Source: Proteobacteria bacterium UBA1847
GTDB taxonomy: Bacteria; Pseudomonadota; Gammaproteobacteria; Steroidobacterales; Woeseiaceae
DNA: 7,319 bases
Direction: 5' to 3'
Assembly (NCBI GenBank): GCA_002338605.1
Contig: DDIP01000160.1
Span: forward strand, 1-7,319
Under the pieces are notes generated by a model. That model was not told the DNA's origin and made no database searches. It was given only the letters and a program-made list of their open reading frames with translations. Position 1 is the stretch's first letter. The number at the start of each line of letters is the position of its first letter. Positions 1-6,634 of this stretch are shown here, piece after piece. The position numbers and the translations under genes were made by a program.

Positions 1-365
1 TCACCAAGCAGTACGGTGTTGACATAATTGTCAGCAAAAATACGGCCGCCGGTGTCGACGATTTCGCCTTTCGTGAGCTCGACCTGGTTCGCGTCAAGGG
101 CAAGCAGGAACCTGTCGCAATTTTTGAGCCTGTCGGATTGCGGGCAAAACTCAGTGCAGAGGCGATGGCTCGGCTGGAAGATTATGAGAATGCGCTTGTC
201 CTTTACAGGAATCGCAACTGGGATGCCGCACAGGCACTGTTCAAAAAATTGACAGAACACGATGGCGAGCTTCTATATAATGTGTACCTTGATCGGATAG
301 AGCGCTTCCGACAAGAGCCGCCGGCAGCGAATTGGGACGGGGTGTTCGACCACCAGAGCAAGTAG
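1..365 (+). CDS. Class III adenylate/guanylate cyclase, C-terminal fragment (CHASE2-type)
   Basis: Partial gene entering from the left edge; the frame begins at base 3 and ends at TAG 363-365, leaving 120 visible residues. The first part, with the segment FRELDLVRVKGKQEPVAIFE, is the end of a class III nucleotide cyclase catalytic domain, where the V-K-G-K-x-E-P-V pattern is typical. The rest forms a TPR-like helical tail (A-L-x-L-Y-R, then W-D-A-A-Q-A-L-F, then L-Y-x-x-Y-x-x-R-I) and closes on an N-W-D-G-V-F segment. Such a tail is common in membrane-bound CHASE2-domain adenylate cyclases. The family converts ATP to cAMP (sometimes GTP to cGMP). The catalytic metal-binding Asp residues, purine-specifying residues, CHASE2 domain and membrane helices all lie outside the window, so substrate, activity and CHASE2 identity cannot be checked here. 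The stop is 50 bases before the next gene. Two cyclic-nucleotide-binding domains encoded downstream on the same strand give its product a plausible local target. Confidence 0.88.
   Translation, partial: TKQYGVDIIVSKNTAAGVDDFAFRELDLVRVKGKQEPVAIFEPVGLRAKLSAEAMARLEDYENALVLYRNRNWDAAQALFKKLTEHDGELLYNVYLDRIERFRQEPPAANWDGVFDHQSK
249..281 (+). promoter_or_regulatory. Weak candidate internal sigma-70 promoter
   Basis: An exact TTGACA (249-254) and an exact TATAAT (276-281) lie on the coding strand inside the end of the cyclase gene, about 135 bases before the next start codon. The spacer between them is 21 bases, well over the usual 16-18. With a 17-base spacer the -10 would be the poor hexamer TCTATA (272-277). 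The bases are also explained as coding sequence, since TATAAT spans codons for Leu-Leu-Tyr-Asn. It is listed because two perfect hexamers are uncommon in GC-rich DNA and because it could give the downstream genes cyclase-independent expression. Confidence 0.15.
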
Positions 366-393
366 CTCAGCCGTGGACTCTGCTCATTCGGCT

Positions 394-400
394 TAAGGGG
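394..400 (+). promoter_or_regulatory. Ribosome binding site with long spacing, second gene
   Basis: TAAGGGG is the only Shine-Dalgarno-like stretch in the 50-base gap between the cyclase stop and the next gene. It lies 15 bases before ATG 416, longer than the usual 5-10, and no closer in-frame start codon exists. The rest of the gap (366-415) shows no hairpin or terminator that I can see, so read-through from the cyclase is plausible. Confidence 0.45.
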
Positions 401-415
401 ACAAATCGAATAACA

Positions 416-1765
416 ATGATGCCTTTAGCTAAAATCCTGGCGAGCGGCAGGCTGGTACTCCTGATGTCGCTGGTCTTGGGCACGCGTTTCGCCTTCGCCG
501 AGGATACGTTGCAGGTCGCAAGCAGCGCTGATACGCAGCGCTTCCTGGCCCGTGCCGAGGACTTGCTGACACTGGGCGAAACCGCCGTGGCCTACGAACT
601 GCTCAGCGAGAAAGAATCCGAGCTCGCCGGCAATCCCTTCTTCGACTACCTGCTCGGCGTCGCAGCGCTGGATTCGGGTCGTACCAGCGATGCGATATTC
701 AGTTTGCGTCGAGCGCTCATCGTCGCGCCCGGCTTTTCCGGCGCGCGCATGGAACTGGCCCGAGCCTATTTCGAGTCTGGTAATGTGGCGCAGGCTCGCC
801 CCCTGTTCGTGCAATTGCTCGGCGAACAGCCACCGGCCGCCGTACGCACCGTCATCGACGACTACATCGCATCGATTGATGCGTCGCCCGCCGCGCCAAG
901 AAGCCGTCTTCGGTTACATTACGATGTCGCAGCCGGCTACGACACGAACGCCAACGGCTCGACTGACAGCCAGCAGTTTCTCGGCTTCACACTCAGCCCG
1001 AACAATGTCGAAGCAGACTCGTCCTTTGCAGAGCTCGGCGGCGGTTTTTCTTGGAGCAAGCCTAAAAGCACTCGCCTTGCCTGGTATACCAGCGGCCGCG
1101 TTGCGTATCGACACAATCCGGATGCCGACTTCGTCGACTCAGCGCTTGTCAGTGCTGCGGGTGGGATGAACTGGCAACGCGGGAAATTCTTCGGCCGAGC
1201 CGGCCTCGATGCTTACTGGTCGGCTCGCGATGGCGACTCGAACCAGAGCCAGTTCGCTCTCGATACACTGCTCGGCCGGCGGCTTGCCGACCACTGGGAT
1301 GTAAGCCTTGGCATTCGCGGCGGTACCCTGCGCTACGATGACAATATCGACATCATGGACGTCAATCGTGTGATGTTTACCGGTCGGCTTGGCCGCACTT
1401 TTTTCTCGGGCGGCGGCTTTGGCGTCGAACTCGTTGGCGGCAACGATTCAGAACGGCGCAGTAGTTCGCCGTACGGCAACTCCAAACTCGGCGGCCGCCT
1501 GACACTGTATGCGCCCGTTGGCAGCGACCGGATGCTGTATTTCTCCAGCGGCAGCCTGACCAGCGACTACGATGGCCTGTTCTTCGGCACGCCGCGCGAG
1601 GACACCCAGATCTCGACCCTGCTTCAGATTGAATTTATGAATGTCCTGAAAGACGGCCTGTCATTGACACCACGGCTGCGCCACATCGACAACGATTCGG
1701 ATGTCGGGCTTTACGACTACAACCGACTGGAAATCAGCCTCAACCTCCGGTGGACACCGCAATGA
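416..1765 (+). CDS. Exported TPR plus outer-membrane beta-barrel protein, Slam-like (DUF560-like)
   Basis: A 449-residue protein starting at ATG 416 (a second ATG follows at 419). This start was chosen because it puts a signal peptide at the N-terminus: basic residues, a hydrophobic core at about 12-22 and an A-F-A cleavage site near residue 28. An in-frame ATG at 332 would bury that signal and overlap the cyclase. Residues 40-155 form helical TPR-type repeats, for example D-Y-L-L-G-V-A-A-L-D-S-G-R and A-R-A-Y-F-E-S-G-N. Residues 161-449 alternate polar and aromatic/hydrophobic residues, with G-Y-D-T-N-A-N early and a final strand N-R-L-E-I-S-L-N-L-R-W, indicating an outer-membrane barrel of about 290 residues. 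N-terminal TPRs plus a barrel of this size match Slam (surface lipoprotein assembly modifier) proteins, which move surface proteins across the outer membrane in Neisseria and relatives. Slam activity is inferred; a generic TPR-barrel protein is the alternative. The stop overlaps the next start (ATGA), and that gene encodes a possible client. Confidence 0.8.
   Translation: MMPLAKILASGRLVLLMSLVLGTRFAFAEDTLQVASSADTQRFLARAEDLLTLGETAVAYELLSEKESELAGNPFFDYLLGVAALDSGRTSDAIFSLRRALIVAPGFSGARMELARAYFESGNVAQARPLFVQLLGEQPPAAVRTVIDDYIASIDASPAAPRSRLRLHYDVAAGYDTNANGSTDSQQFLGFTLSPNNVEADSSFAELGGGFSWSKPKSTRLAWYTSGRVAYRHNPDADFVDSALVSAAGGMNWQRGKFFGRAGLDAYWSARDGDSNQSQFALDTLLGRRLADHWDVSLGIRGGTLRYDDNIDIMDVNRVMFTGRLGRTFFSGGGFGVELVGGNDSERRSSSPYGNSKLGGRLTLYAPVGSDRMLYFSSGSLTSDYDGLFFGTPREDTQISTLLQIEFMNVLKDGLSLTPRLRHIDNDSDVGLYDYNRLEISLNLRWTPQ
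1749..1753 (+). promoter_or_regulatory. Ribosome binding site supporting ATG 1762
   Basis: GGTGG lies 8 bases before ATG 1762, within the end of the upstream gene. It supports ATG 1762 over the in-frame GTG at 1750, which would have to start inside this motif. ATG 1762 also gives the ATGA overlap typical of translationally coupled genes. Confidence 0.5.
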
Positions 1766-3393
1766 TTTTGCTAAAGAAACGTCACGCCCTGTTGTTACTG
1801 ACTTTGTGCTCGCTGTTGAACCCTGGCCTGGCCGCTGCGGCGGAGGCCGGGTCCGTGTTATTTGTCAAAGGCACGGTCACTGCCGAACGCATACCCGCGG
1901 TCAGTCTCGCCCGGGGTGACAAGGTGCTGGACGATGATACCGTTACGACCGGCGACGCCTCACGCGCTCAGCTGTTGATGATTGACGGCGCAAAAATTGC
2001 GATTCGGCCAAACAGTATCCTGCGCATTGACGAGTATGCCTACACGGAATCCGCGGCGACCGTCGTCTCCCAATCGGAGAACAAGAGCGTCCTGTCCCTG
2101 GTCAAGGGTGGATTCCGTACGATTACCGGCGCTGTTGGCAAAGAAGATCGTTCCGACTACGAGGTTCGTACACCGGTCGGTGTGCTTGGCATTCGCGGTA
2201 CCAATTTTGCGGTGCTGTTGTGTAGCGGTGACTGCGATGCAGCACCGAGCGTCAGTGCCGGCCAGCCTATCGAGGATGGCCTCTATATCGCGGTTACGGA
2301 TGGCGCCATCGTATTCCGCGCTCAGGGCGGCGAAATCGTGGTCGGTGCCGGCGAGTTCGCGTTTATTCCAATGGCAACGCGAGTACCGGAACCGCTGGCT
2401 GTACCGCCGGCCTTGCTCATGGACGAGGACCTGCGCCTGGACGCGGACGGCGGCACCAACCTGTCCGGCTTCGACAGCAAGCTGGGTACCCGCCGCAGCC
2501 CGGACACGAACAAGCCGGGTGAACAAAGCAGCACACCCGGGGACGGAAGTTCCAGCGAAGCACCGCGGCAACCGGTGATCGGCACCGATGCCGACGGTAC
2601 GCAAATTGACATCACGCCGGGCACAACGCCCCAGCAACGTATTGGTCGCATGATCAGCTTTGCGACGGGGCCCATCGGCGGCGCCAGTACGCACAGTGGC
2701 ACGCAATTCAACGAACCTTCCCAGCTGCAGCTTGATGCTTCCTACAACATGCTTGGTTTCATCGGCCCGTATCCGGCCCAGGCGACACCACTGATGGCGA
2801 CCATTGACATCGGCACGTCGGCCAACGTCGAGACCGGTTTCGATTCGATAACCGTTTTGCGCTGGGGTCGATGGTCGGGCGGTATCGCAACCGCGAGAGT
2901 TCCCGGCAATACCGGCGACGACAGTGTGGACCTCGGAAACCAGAGCCTTCACTGGGTCAGCGGACCGGACCAGGCGGTACCGGCGATGCCCATTACCGGC
3001 GTCGCGAATTACACGCTGATTGGCGGTACATCGCCGACCGACAACCTTGGCAATACCGGCGTACTGGGCAGCGCAAGCTTCAGTGCCGACTTTACCAACC
3101 TCCGCGTTGACAGCTCGCTCGTCATCGATATTGCGGGCATGAACTGGACCGCGACTGGCACCGGCAACCTGGGTTCGGTCGCGGGATTGCCACCGCACCT
3201 GTTTTTCGGCAATTACAGCACCGTCAGCATTGACGGCGTTGCGACCGGTACCGGGCAGTTCACCGGTTTCTTCAGCGAACCCGGCACCACGTCAGACCCG
3301 GCGTTTCCTGGCGGTGCCGGTCTGACCTACAGCCTGCAGGACGGGCAAGGTGCAATCACGGTTTCCGGCGCGGCTGCTTTCGGAAATCCGTGA
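1762..3393 (+). CDS. Exported FecR-domain protein with C-terminal TbpB-like beta-barrel
   Basis: A 543-residue protein. The N-terminus (K-K-R, a hydrophobic stretch at 9-19, then a run of Ala ending near 27) is a Sec signal peptide. Its only cysteine, C16, follows T-L rather than a lipobox, so a lipoprotein is unlikely. Residues 31-150 form a FecR domain: V-x-G-x-V, then G-D-A-S-R-A-Q-L, D-G-A-K-I-A-I-R-P-N-S, L-V-K-G-G-F-R, and T-P-V-G-V-L-G-I-R-G-T-N-F. It has no cytoplasmic anti-sigma part, so it is not a classical FecR sigma regulator; stand-alone FecR domains are exported and probably bind ligand or peptidoglycan. Cys154 and Cys158 (C-S-G-D-C) could form a disulfide. A polar Ser/Pro/Gly/Thr-rich linker spans about 235-290. 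The C-terminal 250 residues are Gly/Thr-rich beta structure ending T-V-S-G-A-A-A-F. That ending and the preceding G-x-F-x-G-F-F segment resemble small barrels of transferrin-binding-protein-B type. It overlaps both neighbours by 4 bases (ATGA, GTGA). The FecR call is firm; the barrel and its role are inferred. Confidence 0.82.
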   Translation: MILLKKRHALLLLTLCSLLNPGLAAAAEAGSVLFVKGTVTAERIPAVSLARGDKVLDDDTVTTGDASRAQLLMIDGAKIAIRPNSILRIDEYAYTESAATVVSQSENKSVLSLVKGGFRTITGAVGKEDRSDYEVRTPVGVLGIRGTNFAVLLCSGDCDAAPSVSAGQPIEDGLYIAVTDGAIVFRAQGGEIVVGAGEFAFIPMATRVPEPLAVPPALLMDEDLRLDADGGTNLSGFDSKLGTRRSPDTNKPGEQSSTPGDGSSSEAPRQPVIGTDADGTQIDITPGTTPQQRIGRMISFATGPIGGASTHSGTQFNEPSQLQLDASYNMLGFIGPYPAQATPLMATIDIGTSANVETGFDSITVLRWGRWSGGIATARVPGNTGDDSVDLGNQSLHWVSGPDQAVPAMPITGVANYTLIGGTSPTDNLGNTGVLGSASFSADFTNLRVDSSLVIDIAGMNWTATGTGNLGSVAGLPPHLFFGNYSTVSIDGVATGTGQFTGFFSEPGTTSDPAFPGGAGLTYSLQDGQGAITVSGAAAFGNP

Positions 3394-5759
3394 AGCTAGA
3401 GCTCGTCATCGTCGGTGCCGGGCCGGCGGGATTGAGTGCGGCGCCCCACGCCGGAAAGCTGGGTCTGAATTACCTGCTGTTGGAGAGTAGTCCGGCACCG
3501 GCCAACACCATCCAGCGCTATCAGAAAGGCAAGCACGTCATGGCGGAGCCGGCCGTCGTGCCCTTGCGCAGCGACCTCGGATTCGCAGCCGGAACGCGTG
3601 AAGCCATCCTCGACGGCTGGGAACGAAGCCTTAGCGACCTCGGTATCGAGGTTCGCTATAACGCCGAGGTCGTCGCCATTCGCGGAGAGCGGCCTGACTT
3701 CGTTCTGACACTCGCGGATGGCGGGAGCCTGACAGCCGAAAACGTCATCCTGTCAATCGGACTGCAGGGAAACCCGCGCAAGATCGGCGTCGACGGTGAG
3801 ACAGACCGTAGTGTGCAGTACACGCTCGATGATCCTGACGAATATCGCGGCGAAACAATCGCCGTCGTGGGTGCCGGCGATGCTGCAATCGAGAACGCGA
3901 TTGCACTGGCGCGCAACAACACGGTCATCATCATCAATCGCCGCGACGAGTTCGCGCGTGCAAAGGACGGCAATCTCACGCTGATTACCCGCGCGATCGA
4001 GGACGAATCGATCAGCTGCTTCTACAACACGGGTGTCGCGTCGATCGAAACCTCGCTTGCAATCAACCTGAATACCGAAACCGGTGAAACACGCGTCCCC
4101 TGCGACCGCATCATCGCGCGGATCGGAGCAATCCCACCGCGAAAATTCGTGGAATCAACGGGTATCCGCTTCCCGAGCGACGATCCAACGACATTGCCGG
4201 AGCTGAGCGGCAAGTACGAGTCGAACGTGCCGGGCCTGTATGTCATCGGAGCACTGGGCGGCTACCCGCTGATCAAGCAGGCGATGAACCAGGGTTTCGA
4301 AGTCGTCGAGTTCATCAAGGGCAACGAAATCCTGCCGGCGGATCACGGCATTCTCGAAGACAAGTTTCAATACCTGCCCTACGACAAAAGCGTCGACGAA
4401 ACGCTGGACATTATTCGCAATAACATCCCGTTGTTCGAAAATGTCAACGGACTGATTCTGCGCGAGCTGGTGCTAGCCAGCGAACTGCTGACGCCGTCAA
4501 AATCGGACGTCATCTTTCACAAGAACGACTACACCAATACCTTCATTTCAATCGTTGAGGGAGAAGTTGAAGTCGAGACTGACAGCGGCAACCTGATAAC
4601 ACTGGGACCCGGACAATTCTTCGGCGAAATGAGCCTGCTGTCGGGTCGCCGTCGCTCGGCGAGCGTACGCGCCTCGGCGCCGTGTGTTTTGCTCGAAACA
4701 CCCCGGCGCGAAATCGTCAAGTTGATGAACAGCTACGACCAGGTGCGAAAAGTCATCGACCGGCATTTTATCGTTCGCACACTGCGTGCCGGACTCGTGC
4801 CCGACGCGCCACAGGGCGAACTTGAAGCCGTTGCCGAAACGGCGGAACTCCTGTCCTTTCGAGCGGGCGACGTGTTGTTTCGTGAGGGTGACGAATCCGA
4901 TGGTCTGCACCTGATTCGCAATGGCTCCGTGTCCGTCTCACGCAATATCGGTGGTCGAAACATCGTGACGACCTACGTCGCAGCCGGCAACTATGTCGGC
5001 GAAATGGGCCTGGTTGGCGAAGCACGGCGATCCGCTACGGTGACAGCCACCGTTGCCACGGAATCGATATTCCTGCGCGCGGATATTTTTCAGACGATGC
5101 TGCAGCGCAACGCGGGACTTCGTGAGCGCATTCAGACAAAGGTCAGGGAACGCATCAGCGAGAACCTGCGCATGGAGGCCGCACCCGATGCCGGCGACCT
5201 GATTTCCTTCCTGATGCAGCAGGGACTCGGCGAGGCGACCGACGTACTGCTGATCGATGAGACTCTGTGCGTCGGCTGCGATAACTGCGAAACGGCTTGT
5301 GCCGAAACCCACGACGGCACGTCCCGTCTCAAGCGGGCGGCCGGGCCGTCCTACGCACAGGTGCACGTGCCAACCTCCTGCCGGCACTGCGAAGACCCGC
5401 ATTGCATGAAAGACTGCCCGCCGGACGCGATCCGGCGTGCACCCAACGGCGAGGTGTATATCGAGGACAGCTGCATCGGCTGCGGCAACTGTGAACGCAA
5501 CTGCCCCTACGGCGTCATCCAGATGGCGAGCGCCAGGGAAGATGCGCCAAACCTGCTGAGCTGGATACTGACAGGCAGCGGAGCCGCACCCGGTCAGCGG
5601 CAGACCGTGGCGACGCCAAACGCGATAAAAAAAGCGGTCAAATGCGACATGTGCAAGGACCTTTCGGGCGGCCCCGCCTGCGTCCGAGCCTGCCCGACCG
5701 GCGCGGCAATTCGAATGAGTCCGTCCGAATTCGTCAACCTCGCAAGAAAGGCGAATTGA
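3390..5759 (+). CDS. FAD/NAD(P)H oxidoreductase, tandem cNMP-binding and 4x[4Fe-4S] ferredoxin fusion
   Basis: A 789-residue cytosolic protein without signal peptide or membrane helix, starting at GTG 3390, which overlaps the upstream stop as GTGA. Residues 1-315 are a thioredoxin-reductase-like two-dinucleotide fold: GAGPAG at 9-14 binds FAD, GAGDAA at 161-166 should bind NAD(P)H, and the I-G-A-L-G-G segment near 286-291 is the second FAD motif. The redox CxxC of true thioredoxin reductases, normally just before the second Gly-rich motif, is absent. CNB domains follow at about 346-460 and 470-590. Their phosphate-binding cassettes, FGEMSLLSGRRRSASVRA (411-428) and VGEMGLVGEARRSATVTA (536-553), keep the Gly-Glu and Arg-Ser-Ala residues that bind cAMP in CRP and PKA. 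Residues 617-789 are a ferredoxin domain of DmsB/NrfC/HybA type with 16 cysteines in four sets: 627/630/633/637, 664/667/672/676, 695/698/701/705 and 752/755/764/768. This predicts NAD(P)H to FAD to Fe-S electron flow, or the reverse, with cyclic-nucleotide control. The next gene begins 1 base after the stop. Confidence 0.9.
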   Translation: MKLELVIVGAGPAGLSAAPHAGKLGLNYLLLESSPAPANTIQRYQKGKHVMAEPAVVPLRSDLGFAAGTREAILDGWERSLSDLGIEVRYNAEVVAIRGERPDFVLTLADGGSLTAENVILSIGLQGNPRKIGVDGETDRSVQYTLDDPDEYRGETIAVVGAGDAAIENAIALARNNTVIIINRRDEFARAKDGNLTLITRAIEDESISCFYNTGVASIETSLAINLNTETGETRVPCDRIIARIGAIPPRKFVESTGIRFPSDDPTTLPELSGKYESNVPGLYVIGALGGYPLIKQAMNQGFEVVEFIKGNEILPADHGILEDKFQYLPYDKSVDETLDIIRNNIPLFENVNGLILRELVLASELLTPSKSDVIFHKNDYTNTFISIVEGEVEVETDSGNLITLGPGQFFGEMSLLSGRRRSASVRASAPCVLLETPRREIVKLMNSYDQVRKVIDRHFIVRTLRAGLVPDAPQGELEAVAETAELLSFRAGDVLFREGDESDGLHLIRNGSVSVSRNIGGRNIVTTYVAAGNYVGEMGLVGEARRSATVTATVATESIFLRADIFQTMLQRNAGLRERIQTKVRERISENLRMEAAPDAGDLISFLMQQGLGEATDVLLIDETLCVGCDNCETACAETHDGTSRLKRAAGPSYAQVHVPTSCRHCEDPHCMKDCPPDAIRRAPNGEVYIEDSCIGCGNCERNCPYGVIQMASAREDAPNLLSWILTGSGAAPGQRQTVATPNAIKKAVKCDMCKDLSGGPACVRACPTGAAIRMSPSEFVNLARKAN
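5747..5751 (+). promoter_or_regulatory. Ribosome binding site, diheme b gene
   Basis: AAAGG lies 9 bases before ATG 5761, inside the last codons of the oxidoreductase gene. It is a well-placed Shine-Dalgarno site and supports this start; the two genes are separated by one base. Confidence 0.5.
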
Positions 5760-5760
5760 G

Positions 5761-6630
5761 ATGCAGGCATCGATACTCGCATTCCGTGGTCGACGTTATC
5801 TCTGGGTGGCTCTCGCACTCACTGCAATATGCATCATCGCATACTGGCTGGATGACCCACAGGAACCTCCGAATGGCGGCACATTACTCGGTTACTCACT
5901 CGGCGTACTCGGCGCATTGATGGTCGCATGGTTGACCTGGTTCGGCGTTCGCAAGCGGGATTACCTGTCCGGCAGCGGCACAGTGCAGGGCTGGTTATCG
6001 GCGCATGTTTACTTCGGTCTGTCGTTGATGGTCATCGTCCTGTTGCATGCCGGCTTTCAGTTCGGGTGGAACATCCACACGCTGGCATTTGTGCTGATGA
6101 CACTGGTTGTCGTCAGCGGCCTCTGTGGCGTGTTCATCTATATGCAATTTCCGGAACGACTCAGCGAAAATCGCGGCGGTGCCAGCCGCTCAGAACTCCT
6201 TGATCAACTCGAAGACATTGACCGTCGAAGTCGGCGGGTAGCGGCAAAGCTGCCGGAAGCGTTTCGGGACGTCGTAACCAGTGGCGTACAGCGAACCGAA
6301 CTTGGCACAACGCTCTGGCAACGTCTGCGCAACCAGGATCGCTCACAAATCCAGTTGCCGAATGCCTCAGCCACCGTTCCCAACAAGGGCCAGGAAGCGG
6401 CCATGGACTGGCTTGCCGAACAGCAGTCGCGTGCTGATGCGGAATCCGCGGCAACTATCGCCGAGTTGTCGGCATTGCTCCGGAACAAGCGCAAACTTTT
6501 GCGACAGATTCGTGAGGATTTGCGACTGCAGGCGGGTCTCGAAATCTGGTTGTATGCGCACGTGCCGCTGACTGCAGCGCTCTTGATGGCATTGCTGGCC
6601 CACATCGTAACCGTGTTCCTGTACTGGTGA
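5761..6630 (+). CDS. Five-helix membrane protein, predicted di-haem b cytochrome
   Basis: A 289-residue protein with five hydrophobic segments at about 12-30, 42-63, 80-101, 107-130 and 262-288. Helix 3 carries His82 and His96, and helix 5 carries His267 and His281. Both are H-x13-H pairs, the spacing that binds two stacked b haems in ferric-reductase/NOX-type and related membrane cytochromes. His106 sits in the loop after helix 3. Basic residues at the N-terminus (R-G-R-R) and in the loop V-R-K-R-D put the N-terminus inside. Helices 3 and 5 then run the same way, so each pair gives one His near each membrane face. Between helices 4 and 5 is a hydrophilic segment of about 130 residues (131-261), rich in Arg, Glu and Leu and probably partly coiled coil, predicted cytosolic. 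It could dock the Fe-S protein encoded one base upstream. The product probably moves electrons between cytosolic Fe-S clusters and the periplasmic cytochrome encoded 4 bases downstream. I do not recognise a named family; haem binding is inferred from histidine spacing. Confidence 0.75.
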   Translation: MQASILAFRGRRYLWVALALTAICIIAYWLDDPQEPPNGGTLLGYSLGVLGALMVAWLTWFGVRKRDYLSGSGTVQGWLSAHVYFGLSLMVIVLLHAGFQFGWNIHTLAFVLMTLVVVSGLCGVFIYMQFPERLSENRGGASRSELLDQLEDIDRRSRRVAAKLPEAFRDVVTSGVQRTELGTTLWQRLRNQDRSQIQLPNASATVPNKGQEAAMDWLAEQQSRADAESAATIAELSALLRNKRKLLRQIREDLRLQAGLEIWLYAHVPLTAALLMALLAHIVTVFLYW

Positions 6631-6634
6631 CCCG

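Noticed and set aside
332..415. Upstream ATG at 332 as start of the TPR-barrel gene
   Set aside because: It overlaps the cyclase end and adds 28 residues before a signal peptide; ATG 416 follows an SD-like site and puts the signal at the N-terminus.
366..415. Rho-independent terminator after the cyclase
   Set aside because: I saw no GC-rich hairpin followed by a T-run in this gap.
1750..1761. GTG at 1750 as start of the FecR gene
   Set aside because: It lies inside the likely ribosome site. ATG 1762 gives a standard signal peptide and an ATGA overlap.
1982..2578. 198-codon + strand frame inside the FecR gene
   Set aside because: Translation is Arg/Ser/Pro-rich with no domain, while the overlapping frame has a clear FecR domain and signal peptide.
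1960..3198. Long open frame of 412 codons on the minus strand
   Set aside because: It lies wholly opposite the FecR-domain gene. Its translation is Arg/Ala/Gly-rich with no recognisable domain or signal, and long antisense frames are expected in GC-rich coding DNA.
1762..3393. Classical FecR anti-sigma regulator for a TonB receptor
   Set aside because: There is no cytoplasmic N-terminal anti-sigma region or single-pass anchor, and no sigma factor or TonB receptor gene nearby in the window.
3390..4340. Genuine thioredoxin reductase (trxB)
   Set aside because: The CxxC redox motif is missing and the protein continues into CNB and ferredoxin domains.
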